A stretch of DNA of 64,000 nt from JACKAQ01 sp965227145 (GTDB lineage Bacteria; Calditrichota; Calditrichia; RBG-13-44-9; J075): positions 2,790,001 to 2,854,000 of the forward strand of contig OZ245730.1 of NCBI GenBank assembly GCA_965227145.1, in the 5' to 3' direction. The position numbers and the translations under genes are program-made. Below, one piece after another: positions 25,917 to 34,969 of this stretch (position 1 is the stretch's first letter; every line of letters begins with the position of its first letter). The notes under the pieces are model-generated. The model did no database searches, had not been told where the DNA came from, and saw nothing but the letters and a program-made list of their open reading frames with translations.

Positions 25917-26291
25917 TTAGATTCAGTTTTCCATTTTTCAGAAAAGAAAAAACTCCAAAAGATGGAGCAATTGCCAACGCAAAGTTAATATTCTAAAGAC
26001 GTCCGCGTACGAAAGTGAATGCCAATTTTCAGGATAAATATTTAAGAGTCGGTTTTTCGTAAGTGAAAGGTTTTCAGCAGTTTATATTTTTGGTTGTTTG
26101 CAATTTTGTAAGTTGTTTGTGTTTTTCGCGGTGTATTTTTTCGTGGTAAAATTCGGTTTCTGCGGTTCTAACTTTCGGTTGTACCGGACGAAACCGCAGG
26201 GCTGTGCTTTTGTTCTAAGTTTTAGTTTGTGCAAATGGGTTGTAAAATATCAGCAAATTGTGGCGTAGTGTTGCGCCGGTAAACCGTGTTG
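25917..26291 (+). other. Non-coding cassette 33, family B1
   Basis: Reads CTCCAAAAGATGGAG and GTCCGCGTACGAAAGTG. attC at 26166-26297 has left arm GAAACC but right arm GTTGCG, a mixed subtype. Confidence 0.8.
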
Positions 26292-26306
26292 TTAGGATTT
26301 CTCATA

Positions 26307-26726
26307 ATGGACAAATCTGAACAAATAAAAGCCTGGCGTATTCGGTGGTTAACAATTTTATATGAATTAACACATATTGATGTTCAACGAAGATTATGGA
26401 TTGATAATATTAATTCAACTGTTATCGGCTCGTATAGTGAGGATATTTGTCAATACTTTGATGATCTAGCTATTGATGACAACTATAAATTTCAAATTAT
26501 AGAAGGATATATAAGCGAAGTAGAATTAAATATTATCTTAGAATTTCACAAAAGGGTAGACAAGTATATTCCAGAAAACGAATCAGATCATGAAATATTA
26601 AACGATCCCATTTGGCAAGAGATAGTAGATTCAGGTTTATTATGTTGGTTAAAGTTAAAACATCACATTACAGATGAGGCTGAAAAAAAACTTATATACA
26701 AATTAGAAAATTCATTCTTTAATTAA
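26307..26726 (+). CDS. Acidic helical orphan protein (copy 3 of 3)
   Basis: Same protein as the gene at 22002; cassette 34 (26292-26891, 600 bases, same length as cassettes 26 and 28). Confidence 0.75.
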   Translation: MDKSEQIKAWRIRWLTILYELTHIDVQRRLWIDNINSTVIGSYSEDICQYFDDLAIDDNYKFQIIEGYISEVELNIILEFHKRVDKYIPENESDHEILNDPIWQEIVDSGLLCWLKLKHHITDEAEKKLIYKLENSFFN

Positions 26727-26765
26727 ATTTTCATTTTTAGATCATTGTAAAACTTAGTTTTGCGC

Positions 26766-26897
26766 TCCTAACTTTCGGTTGTACCGGACGCAACCGCAGG
26801 GCTGTGCTTTTGGTCTAAGTTTTAGTTTGTGCAAAATAGTTGTAAAACATCAGCAAATTCGGTGCAAGTGTTGCGCCGGTAAACCTTTTTGTTAGAT
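26766..26897 (+). repeat. attC: attC of cassette 34
   Basis: R'' TCCTAAC; R' GTTAGAT. Confidence 0.85.
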
Positions 26898-27262
26898 TCG
26901 GTTTTGTGTTTTCAGAAAAGAAAAACTCCAAAAAATGGAGCAATTGCCAACGCCAAAATAATATTTAAAAAGATGTCCGTAAACGAAAGTGAAAGCTGAT
27001 TTGACGAATAATATTTAAGAGTCGGCTTTTCGTAAGTGAAAGGTTTTCAGTAGTTTATATTTTTGGTTGTTTGTAATTCAGTAAGTTTTGTGTGTTTTCG
27101 CGGCGTATTTTTTCGTGGTAAATTTAAGTGTTGCGGTTCTAACTTTCGGTTGTACCGGACGCAACCGCAGGGCTGTGCTTTTGTTCTAAATTTTAGATTG
27201 TGCAAATGGGTTGTAAAACATCAGCAAATTCGGTGCAAGTGTTGCGCCGGTAAACCGTGTTG
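26892..27262 (+). other. Non-coding cassette 35, family B1
   Basis: Near-copy of cassette 23; attC at 27137-27268. Confidence 0.8.
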
Positions 27263-27637
27263 TTAGATTCAGCTTTGTATTTTTTCATAAAAGAAAAGAC
27301 TCCAAAAAATGGAGCAAATGCCAACGCAGAAATAATATTTAAAGACGTCCGCTTTCCGTAAGTGAATGCCAATTTGCGGGATAATATTTAAGAGTCGGTT
27401 TATTTTAGTGCCGAGTTTTTGCAAGTTTATATTTTGGTTTTGTGGTCAACTGCGGGCTTCTGTAAAAATGTAAGTCAGTTGGCGGAGCTTTGAAAAAACA
27501 AAGTGTTGCTGTTCTAACTTTCGGTTGTACCGGACGCAACCGCAGGGCTGTGCTTTCGTTCTAAGTTTTAGGTTGTGCAAATCAGTTGTAAAATATCAGC
27601 AAATTGTGGCGTAGTGTTGCGCCGGTAAACCGTGTTG
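27263..27637 (+). other. Non-coding cassette 36, family B2
   Basis: attC at 27512-27643. Starts TTAGATTCAGCTTTG. Confidence 0.8.
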
Positions 27638-27961
27638 TTAGATGGCAAAAAATAAAAGACGAAAAGCAATTTTGTCTTTGGGAAAACATAAGTTTTTATC
27701 GGTTTTGGTTTACCACATTTGGTAAACGTTCGTTCTTTTTGGTGGTCGTTTCTAAATGTCGTGTGTTTGCGTCGTTGGTTGCCAACGCGCGTTTTGTCTG
27801 CGGTGGTTGTTTGTGTGCAAGTTCGTTTTGTGCAGTTCTAACTTTCGGTTGTACCGGACGCAACCGCAGGACTGTGCTTTTGTTCTAAATTTTAGTTTGT
27901 GCAAATGGGTTGTAAAATATCAGCAAATTCGGTGCAAGTGTTGCGCCGGTAAACCGTGTTG
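27638..27961 (+). other. Non-coding cassette 37, family A, divergent
   Basis: Opens TTAGATGGC rather than TTAGAA. The first hairpin is re-formed with a shorter loop: GTTTACCA-CATT-TGGTAAAC. attC at 27836-27967. Confidence 0.75.
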
Positions 27962-28294
27962 TTAGAAGGCAAATCGAAAAAGGCTAAAAAGACAAAAACC
28001 GATTTTGGCTGTTGGAAAAACATAAACTCTTATCTGTTTTGGTTTACCATTTTGTTGTAAATGTTCATTTTTTGGTGCCAGTTTCTACATGTCGTGTTTT
28101 TGCGTCGTTGGTTGCCAACGCGTGTTTTGTCTGCGGTGGTTGTTTCTGTGCAAGTTTGTTTTGTGTGTTTCTAACTGGCGGTTGTACCGGACGCAACCGC
28201 AGGGCTGTGCTTTCGTTCTAAGTTATAGTTTGTGCAAATGGGTTGTGTAAAATCAGCAAATTGTGGCGTAGTGTTGCGCCGGTAAACCGTGTTG
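27962..28294 (+). other. Non-coding cassette 38, family A
   Basis: Copy of cassette 4; attC at 28169-28300. Confidence 0.8.
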
Positions 28295-28725
28295 TTAGAT
28301 TCAGTTTTCCATTTTTTCAAAAAAGAAATGACTCCAAAAAATGGAGCAAAAGCCAACGCAGAAATAATATTTTAAAGACGTCCGCTTTCCTTAAGTGAAA
28401 GGAAATTCGGTTGAAATATCGTTTTCGGGAGTTTGTGCACTCCCCTACTTTTTCTTGTTTTCGATAAGTGCGTGCTTTTGTCCGCAATTCAAAAGGTAGG
28501 TTTTGGCAGGTTTTATATTTTTGGTTTTTCTGTTTTCAATCAGTGTTTTGGTCAGCCATAATTTTTTATTTTTCAGTGCAGTGCAAATTAGTGTTGCGGT
28601 TCTAACTTTCGGTTGTACCGGACGCAACCGCAGGGCTGTGCTTTTGTTCTAAATTTTAGTTTGTGCAAATGGGTTGTAAAATATCAGCAAATTCGGTGCA
28701 AGTGTTGCGCCGGTAAACCGTGTTG
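28295..28725 (+). other. Non-coding cassette 39, family B3
   Basis: B head with the B3 tail; attC at 28600-28731. Nearly the same 431 bases as cassettes 45 and 93, and cassette 61 with one base less. Confidence 0.8.
28427..28454 (+). terminator. Terminator-like hairpin in cassette 39
   Basis: GGGAGT-TTGTGC-ACTCCC followed by CTACTTTTTC: a perfect 6-bp stem with a T-rich trailer on the plus strand. Confidence 0.55.
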
Positions 28726-29097
28726 TTAGATTCAGTTTTGTATTTTTACAAAAAAGAAAAGACTCCGAAAAATGGAGCAATTGCCAACGCAAAGTTAATA
28801 TTTGAAAGACGTCCGCAAACGAAAGTGAAAGCTAATTTGACGAATAATATTTAAGAGTCGGTTTTACGTAAGTGAAAGGTTTTCAGTAGTTTATATTTTT
28901 GGTTGTTTGCAGTTTCGTAAGTTTTGTGTGTTTTTCGCTGTATTTTTTTCGTGGTAATTTTTAGTGTTGCGGTTCTAACTTTCGGTTGTACCGGACGCAA
29001 CCGCAGGGCTGTGCTTTCGTTCTAAGTTTTAGTTTGTGCAAACAGTTGTAAAATATCAGCAAATTGTGGCGTAGTGTTGCGCCGGTAAACCGTGTTG
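28726..29097 (+). other. Non-coding cassette 40, family B1
   Basis: attC at 28973-29103. With the following gene cassette it forms a pair repeated at 41080-42239. Confidence 0.8.
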
Positions 29098-29207
29098 TTA
29101 GGTTCTTCTTAAATTCTTTACCGATAAATTGTCTCCGAAAATTTCGTAATTATCATTTGTTATTTAATTTTATCAAATTCATTTGCTTTTTCGGGATATG
29201 AATATTT

Positions 29208-29663
29208 ATGGACAAATTTACAACTATAATGTTAAGAATTGCTCAAGCTATGACTGGTGGGATAGCGCTTTATTCTTTTTGTATGTTGTTGCTACATAAC
29301 GAGCCTTTCGAAATATTCAAATTCGATATTACAAATGGTAAAGTAATAGAGGTCCGTCAGCAAAAACACAACATTTGCTTCGTTACTTATAAATATCAAG
29401 TTAATGGCGAACCGGTAGTCACAAGTGCTCGTATTATTAATTCGCTTTTATATGAGAAAGAAGGAAATGTCGTAAATTTTAGAATTGCTTATAATAAAAT
29501 CTTTCCGTCAATAAACAGAATCAACGATTTTACATTGTACAATGGATATTATGTTGGTTTAGTTTGGGGATTGCTAATGTTTTCGATCTTCGTTTTAATG
29601 GATTTAATTGCTGACAAAAAGAAATGGGCTGAAAGATATAAAAGAACTTTTAGAGCATTGTAA
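29208..29663 (+). CDS. DUF3592-like membrane protein (copy 1 of 3)
   Basis: A 151-residue protein of cassette 41 (29098-29885). A helix at about 10-29, an extracytoplasmic or soluble strand-rich middle (GKVIEVRQQKHNICFVTYKY, then NGEPVVTSARI and VVNFRIAYNKIFPS), then a second helix at about 111-131 and a basic tail KKKWAERYKRTFRAL. The order helix, VxYxYxVNG strands, YNP-like turn, helix resembles DUF3592 proteins; this is from pattern memory. The cassette has a long 110-base leader and a foreign attC, so it was probably acquired from another integron. All three copies are identical. Confidence 0.75.
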   Translation: MDKFTTIMLRIAQAMTGGIALYSFCMLLLHNEPFEIFKFDITNGKVIEVRQQKHNICFVTYKYQVNGEPVVTSARIINSLLYEKEGNVVNFRIAYNKIFPSINRINDFTLYNGYYVGLVWGLLMFSIFVLMDLIADKKKWAERYKRTFRAL

Positions 29664-29714
29664 TTGTAATTCAAATATTTCGTTAAATTGCACAGAAATC
29701 TTAGGGTGGAAAAT

Positions 29715-29804
29715 ATGACTTACCGAAATTATATTTTGGAGGGTGATCATTTTCCTGTGGCTAAGATAGACTTAGGTGTTGTTGATGTAAGCCGACCAAC
29801 CTAA
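29715..29804 (+). CDS. Possible 29-residue peptide in cassette 41
   Basis: ATG with a GGTGGA site about 5 bases upstream opens a short frame (MTYRNYILEGDHFP...) that stops at TAA inside R'' of the attC. It may be a real small peptide or the truncated start of a longer gene cut when the cassette formed. Present in all three copies. Confidence 0.35.
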   Translation: MTYRNYILEGDHFPVAKIDLGVVDVSRPT

Positions 29805-29891
29805 CTTTAGTTCAAGCCGACGGCGGCATTTTTGGGCGTTTTAGGGAAATCTAATGTAGTTTGCCGCCGCAGCTTAACATGAGCGTTAGAA
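29799..29891 (+). repeat. attC: attC of cassette 41, foreign type
   Basis: Only 93 bases. R'' ACCTAAC matches the cassette's opening GTTAGGT; arms are CAAGCCGACGGCGGC and GCCGCCGCAGCTTAAC, unrelated to the resident GGTTGTACCGG type. R' GTTAGAA. Confidence 0.85.
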
Positions 29892-30208
29892 TGCAAATCA
29901 AAAAGACGAAAAACAAATTTGTTGTTGGGAAAACATAAACTTTTATCTGTTTTGGTTTACCATTTTGTGGTGAACGTTCGTTTTTTGGTGCCAGTTTCTA
30001 CATGTCGTGTTTTTGCGTCGTTGGTTGCCAACGCATATTTTTTCTGCGGTAGTTGTTTGTGTGCAAGTTCGCTTTGTGCTGTTCTAACTGGCGGTTGTAC
30101 CGGACGCAACCGCAGGGCTGGCAGTTTCTTTCTAAGTTATAAGTTGTGCAAATAAGTTGTATAAAATCAGCTAATTATGTGCCGGTGTTGCGCCGGTAAA
30201 CCGTGTTG
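29886..30208 (+). other. Non-coding cassette 42, family A
   Basis: Copy of cassette 13; attC at 30082-30214. Confidence 0.8.
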
Positions 30209-30542
30209 TTAGAAGGCAAATCGAAAAAGGCTAAAAAGACAAAAACCGATTTTGGTTGTTGGAAAAACATAAATTTGTATCTGTTTTGGTTTACCATTTT
30301 GTAGTGAAAGATCGTTTTTTGGTGCCAGTTTCTACATGTCGTGTTTTTGCGTCGTTGGTTGCCAACGCGCGTTTTGTCTGCGGTGGTTGTTTGTGTGCAA
30401 ATCGGTTTTGTGCTGTTCTAACTGGCGGTTGTACCGGACGAAACCGCAGGGTTGGCAGTTTCTTTCTAAAAAATATTCTGTGCAAATAAGTTTAATAAAA
30501 TCAGCCGGTTGCGTGCAAGTGTTTCGCCGGTAAACCGTGTTG
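30209..30542 (+). other. Non-coding cassette 43, family A
   Basis: Copy of cassette 11; attC at 30416-30548. Confidence 0.8.
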
Positions 30543-30560
30543 TTAGAATAGATTAAAGCT

Positions 30561-31349
30561 ATGAAACCTCCTGATTATACACAATATTCGATTGACGAAC
30601 TTAAACAGGCGCTTAATTCTATTGATAAAGTAGCTTTTCCTGCAAGAACAAAACAAATTGAAGAAGAGATTATCTCAAGAATCAATAACCCTCAATGGGT
30701 AAAAAAAGAGATAAAAACCAAAAAAATCGAATACGATATTTCATTAATCAGCAATTCGTTAGAGAAATCACACTTTATTTTTTTCTTGTTAGACAATGAA
30801 AGAATTTATCAAGATGATGCAACGATGGAAATTGCAATCCGTCCAGTTTTTTTTATGTGGGTGTTTTATCTCGCCTCAATTTATGTAGTTATACATTTGA
30901 CAAAAGGATATAATAATAATTCTTACGAATTACTTGAATATTTAATACTAATGATTCTAGCCATTGTCTTTGTGGTTGGGGCTCGCTCTTACCACAGAGT
31001 CGTTGTGATAGACAAAACCAATAAAACAGTTCAGACACTTAATTTGATATTTGGGTTTTCGTTTTTAAAAAAGGAAATTAATTTTAATGACAAGCTAAAT
31101 TTAATTTTCTACAGACTTACTACCCCCGATGGAATTAAGTATTATATATATTTAAAGTCAGGGAAAAGAAGGGTGACTCTATATTCTGTTTATTCATTCA
31201 ATAAAAATTTATATATGGCAAAAATAGTTTCAGCCTATACTGGATTGGAGATTCAGTATGAAGGATTCACTAAAACATTGTGGGACCTTGTATATAATTG
31301 TCCGCAACCACCAACACACAATGATCAAGAAAATCTTGAAAAGAATTGA
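30561..31349 (+). CDS. Membrane protein with cytosolic N-terminal domain, orphan
   Basis: A 262-residue protein of cassette 44 (30543-31529). Residues 1-90 are soluble and helical (YSIDELKQALNSIDK); helices at about 95-114 (VFFMWVFYLASIYVVIHL) and 124-142; then a strand-rich C-terminal domain starting VVVIDKTNKTVQTLNLIFG and containing KYYIYLKSGKRRVTLYSVYS. The C-terminal part again looks PH-like (inference). Single copy; the family is not recognised. Confidence 0.75.
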   Translation: MKPPDYTQYSIDELKQALNSIDKVAFPARTKQIEEEIISRINNPQWVKKEIKTKKIEYDISLISNSLEKSHFIFFLLDNERIYQDDATMEIAIRPVFFMWVFYLASIYVVIHLTKGYNNNSYELLEYLILMILAIVFVVGARSYHRVVVIDKTNKTVQTLNLIFGFSFLKKEINFNDKLNLIFYRLTTPDGIKYYIYLKSGKRRVTLYSVYSFNKNLYMAKIVSAYTGLEIQYEGFTKTLWDLVYNCPQPPTHNDQENLEKN

Positions 31350-31403
31350 GTAATAAGATTATTTAAATGTAATAATAAAGGATATATTTTGGGGCTTTAG
31401 CAG

Positions 31404-31535
31404 CTCTAACTTTCGGTTGTACCGGACGCAACCGCAGGGCTGTGCTTTCGTTCTAAATTTTAGGTTGTGCAAAATAGTTGTAAAATATCAGCAAATTCGG
31501 TGCATGTGTTGCGCCGGTAAACCGTGTTGTTAGAT
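31404..31535 (+). repeat. attC: attC of cassette 44
   Basis: R'' CTCTAAC, middle GTGCAAAATAGTTG, R' GTTAGAT. Confidence 0.85.
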
Positions 31536-31960
31536 TCAGTTTTCCATTTTTTCAAAAAAGAAATGACTCCAAAAAATGGAGCAAAAGCCAACGCAGAAAT
31601 AATATTTTAAAGACGTCCGCTTTCCTTAAGTGAAAGGAAATTCGGTTGAAATATCGTTTTCGGGAGTTTGTGCACTCCCCTACTTTTTCTTGTTTTCGAT
31701 AAGTGCGTGCTTTTGTCCGCAATTCAAAAGGTAGGTTTTGGCAGGTTTTATATTTTTGGTTTTTCTGTTTTCAATCAGTGTTTTGGTCAGCCATAATTTT
31801 TTATTTTTCAGTGCAGTGCAAATTAGTGTTGCGGTTCTAACTTTCGGTTGTACCGGACGCAACCGCAGGGCTGTGCTTTTGTTCTAAATTTTAGTTTGTG
31901 CAAATGGGTTGTAAAACATCAGCAAATTGTGGCGTAGTGTTGCGCCGGTAAACCGTGTTG
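31530..31960 (+). other. Non-coding cassette 45, family B3
   Basis: Copy of cassette 39 up to the attC at 31835-31966, whose right part differs (TTGTGGCGTAG). Confidence 0.8.
31662..31689 (+). terminator. Terminator-like hairpin in cassette 45
   Basis: Same GGGAGT/ACTCCC stem and T-rich trailer as at 28427. Confidence 0.55.
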
Positions 31961-31975
31961 TTAGAACTGCTAAAT

Positions 31976-32539
31976 ATGAAAAATCAATACAAAAAAATTG
32001 TTTACGGCATCGTTACTGTATTCATTGTGGTTTTTATTGTTGCGCCAATTGTAAAAAATATGATTCTAAATCTAACTTATAATTTTGGTAACAATTCTTA
32101 TTCTCGAATTTCTGGACAAAAATACAAATTAGCTGGTCAATGGGAATGTATTTTTGATACCTATCAATGTGGTATAGATGAAAGACATCGCTTTACTTAT
32201 TCAATTGAAGATGATTCTTCCGGGATAATGAGATATGATTTTTACCCCTACAAAATAAATGGATATAGCTCTAACGTGTTTTCATATTTGTCTTTATTAC
32301 CTTATAATTTAAAGGAATCAACCACAAACACTTATAATATCAAATTTAAACAACAGTATTTACAAATTTCAGGAATTGATTTACAAGATACTATGTATGC
32401 AAAATATCAAATGATTGATGATAAATTATTTATCGATACTATATGGGAAGAAAAAGAGTATTCTCGTAATCCGATATGGGAATTGGCATATTCAGAGAAA
32501 CTTTATAATACAATAGAACTTTTTAAAGTATGGAAATAA
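31976..32539 (+). CDS. Membrane-anchored lipocalin-like orphan
   Basis: A 187-residue protein of cassette 46 (31961-32670). One N-terminal helix at about 7-29 (KIVYGIVTVFIVVFIVAPIV), then a strand-rich domain beginning LAGQWECIFDTYQCG and continuing with HRFTYSIEDDSSGIMRYDFY. A small beta-barrel opened by G-x-W is typical of lipocalin-type domains; the protein at 36328 carries a similar GKWKC phrase. ATG 31976 is chosen as the first start after the attC core. Function unknown. Confidence 0.75.
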   Translation: MKNQYKKIVYGIVTVFIVVFIVAPIVKNMILNLTYNFGNNSYSRISGQKYKLAGQWECIFDTYQCGIDERHRFTYSIEDDSSGIMRYDFYPYKINGYSSNVFSYLSLLPYNLKESTTNTYNIKFKQQYLQISGIDLQDTMYAKYQMIDDKLFIDTIWEEKEYSRNPIWELAYSEKLYNTIELFKVWK

Positions 32540-32544
32540 ATTGT

Positions 32545-32676
32545 TTCTAACTTCCGGTTGTACCGGACGCAACCGCAGGGCTGTGCTTTCGTTCTAAATT
32601 TTAGTTTGTGCAAAAGGGTTGTAAAATATCAGCAAATTCGGTGCAAGTGTTGCGCCGGTAAACCGTGTTGTTAGAT
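32545..32676 (+). repeat. attC: attC of cassette 46
   Basis: R'' TTCTAAC complements the opening core GTTAGAA; R' GTTAGAT. Confidence 0.85.
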
Positions 32677-33041
32677 TCAGTTTTGTATTTTCAGAAAAGA
32701 AAAACTCCAAAAAATGGAGCAATTGCCAACGCAGAAATAATATTTTAAAAGACGTCCGCGAACGAAAGTGAAAGCCAATTTGATGAATAATATTTAAGAG
32801 TCGGTTTTTCGTAAGTGAAAGGTTTTCAGTAGTTTATATTTTTGGTTGTTTGTAAAACCTTAAGTTTTGTGTGTTTTTCGCAGTTTATTTTTTCGTGGTA
32901 AAATTCAGTGTTGCGGTTCTAACTTTCGGTTGTACCGGACGCAACCGCAGGGCTGTGCTTTCGTTCTAAAAAATAATTGTGCAAATAAGTTTAATAAAAT
33001 TAGCAAATTCGGTGCAAGTGTTGCGCCGGTAAACCGTGTTG
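32671..33041 (+). other. Non-coding cassette 47, family B1
   Basis: attC at 32917-33047, middle CTAAAAAATAATTGTGC. Confidence 0.8.
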
Positions 33042-33419
33042 TTAGATTGAAAATTTCGTTAATTTCGAAAAGAAAAGACTCCAAAAAACGGAGCAATTGC
33101 CAACGCTGAAATAATATTTGAAAGACGTCCGCTTTTCGTAAGTGAAAGCCAATTTGTGAGATAATTATTTAAGAGTCGGTTTAATTTAGTGCCGGGTTTT
33201 TGCAAGTTTATAATTTTGGTTTTGTGGTCAACTGCGGGCTTCTGTAAAAATGTAAGTCAGTTGGCGGAGCTTTGAAAAAACAAAGTGTTGCGTTTCTAAC
33301 TTTCGGTTGTACCGGACGCAACCGCAGGGCTGTGCTTTTGTTCTAAATTTTAGGTTGTGCAAAAAGGTTGTAAAACATCAGCAAATTCGGTGCATGTGTT
33401 GCGCCGGTAAACCGTGTTG
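33042..33419 (+). other. Non-coding cassette 48, family B2
   Basis: Head starts TTAGATTGAAAATTTCG; hairpin CTCCAAAAAACGGAG. attC at 33294-33425. Confidence 0.8.
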
Positions 33420-33753
33420 TTAGAATGCAAATTGAAAAAGGCTAAAAAGACAGAAACCATTTTGGGCTGTTGGAAAAACATAAACTCTTATCTGTTTTGG
33501 TTTACCATTTTGTGGTGAAAGGTCGTTTTTTGGTGCCAGTTTCTACATGTCGTGTTTTTGCATCGTTGGTTGCCAACGCGCGTTTTGTCTGCGGTGGTTG
33601 TTTGTGTGCAAGTTCGCTTTGTGCTGTTCTAACTGGCGGTTGTACCGGACGAAACCGCAGGGCTGGCAGTTTCTTTCTAAGTTATAAGTTGTACAAATAT
33701 GTTTAATAAAATCAGCTAATTATGTGCCGGTGTTTCGCCGGTAAACCGTGTTG
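33420..33753 (+). other. Non-coding cassette 49, family A
   Basis: attC at 33627-33759, AAACC/GTTTCG subtype. Confidence 0.8.
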
Positions 33754-33767
33754 TTAGGTGTATAATT

Positions 33768-34268
33768 ATGAGCAAAAATAATAAAGACCGCTTATTTGAC
33801 TTATTCCTTGTTGTAATCGGTTTTGTTTTAGGCATAGTTGGAACTGTTTTTGTTAACTATATCAACGAAAACAAAGAAATTGAGAACTCAAAAAACTTAA
33901 TTGCTTCCTTTGTGTATCAAGAGATTGAAATCTCTCAACACGTCTCTGATAACCTGTCAATTGCAATTGATACTTTTAAAGATGATAAAGTTTTTCCTAA
34001 TGTTTATGAGTATGCGCATAATACTTCTTTGTTTGTATCGTTGACTTCTCATTTTTCAAAACAAAACATCGAAATACAACAAAATTTTGCGAATGTTGTT
34101 AAAAGATTAAAAGTATGCGAATACTATAGGAACGTTTACAACAAGGTTTTGTCAGAACCGAATAGCTATCAATTTGAATTAATCAAACCGTTAGTTATTG
34201 TTTACAAAGAACATGTAGATAAACTTATTTTAGATTTAAAGAATCTAAATCAATTTTTAGATCATTAG
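33768..34268 (+). CDS. Membrane-anchored helical protein, orphan
   Basis: A 166-residue protein of cassette 50 (33754-34580). One helix at about 11-31 (LFLVVIGFVLGIVGTVFV), then a soluble, mostly helical region with IEISQHVSDNLSIAIDTF and KPLVIVYKEHVDKLILDLKN, a pattern of single-pass proteins with an extracytoplasmic four-helix bundle. ATG is 8-9 bases after AGGTG of the attC core. Its last 44 bases overlap a minus-strand gene in the same cassette. Confidence 0.75.
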   Translation: MSKNNKDRLFDLFLVVIGFVLGIVGTVFVNYINENKEIENSKNLIASFVYQEIEISQHVSDNLSIAIDTFKDDKVFPNVYEYAHNTSLFVSLTSHFSKQNIEIQQNFANVVKRLKVCEYYRNVYNKVLSEPNSYQFELIKPLVIVYKEHVDKLILDLKNLNQFLDH

Positions 34269-34446
34269 TTTCTAAAATATAAAGGAACATTCGTAGTGTA
34301 TAAATAGAATCATCCAACGCATCCGATGCATCTTGCTGGTATTTGTAAACCTTTGTTTTATAACTATTAATCTCATAATGCTGTTTAATGTTTATTGATA
34401 AACTTATCAATAATAAAAAAGCTAAAAAATACGTAATTTTTTTCAT
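34225..34446 (-). CDS. Small single-pass protein, antisense in cassette 50
   Basis: A 73-residue protein with an N-terminal helix (FLAFLLLISLSINI) and a charged helical remainder (YKYQQDASDALDDSIYTLRM). ATG at 34446 follows AAGG by about 8 bases on the minus strand. It is the only minus-strand frame inside a gene cassette with normal-looking composition and a ribosome site, and it overlaps the 3' end of the plus-strand gene tail to tail. The pairing of two small membrane proteins, one antisense, is notable but proves no functional link. Confidence 0.55.
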   Translation of the reverse strand: MKKITYFLAFLLLISLSINIKQHYEINSYKTKVYKYQQDASDALDDSIYTLRMFLYILETNDLKIDLDSLNLK

Positions 34447-34458
34447 TTTAATAACCTT

Positions 34459-34586
34459 ACCTAACTTGCGGTTGTACCGGACGAAACCGCAGGGCTGTAA
34501 TTTTACATATGTTGTTAATTAACGGCGTTTTTCGTGGCATCATCCGGTATGTGCCAGCGTTTCGCCGGTAAACCTTTTTGTTAGAT
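34459..34586 (+). repeat. attC: attC of cassette 50, divergent middle
   Basis: R'' ACCTAAC complements its opening core GTTAGGT. Outer arms are resident-type of the AAACC/GTTTCG form, but the middle (TTGTTAATTAACGGCG) is unlike any other site here. Confidence 0.8.
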
Positions 34587-34953
34587 TAAAATTCCGGAAA
34601 AGTTGAAAAGAAAAAACTCCAAAAGATGGAGCAATTGCCAACGCTGAAATAATATTTTAAAGACGTCCACAAACCAGAAAGAAAGCCAATTTGCGGGATA
34701 AATATTTCAGAGTCGGTTTTCGTAAGTGAAAGGTTTTCAGTCGTTTATAGTTTGGGTTGTTTGCAATTTTGTAAGTTTTGTGTGTTTTTTCTCTGTATTT
34801 TTTTCGTGGTAAACTTTAGTGTTGCGGTTCTAACTTTCGGTTGTACCGGACGCAACCGCAGGGCTGTGCTTTTGTTCTAAATTTTAGATTGTGCAAATGG
34901 GTTGTAAAACATCAGCAAATTCGGTGCATGTGTTGCGCCGGTAAACCGTGTTG
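34581..34953 (+). other. Non-coding cassette 51, family B1
   Basis: attC at 34828-34959. Reads AAACCAGAAAGAAAGCC in the first repeat position. Confidence 0.8.
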
Positions 34954-34969
34954 TTAGAAAACAATTATT

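Noticed and set aside
28445..28627. Minus-strand 60-codon frames starting MRPVQPKV in B3 cassettes
   Set aside because: They begin with TTG inside the attC of the cassette and depend on duplicated B3 sequence; no ribosome site and biased low-complexity composition.
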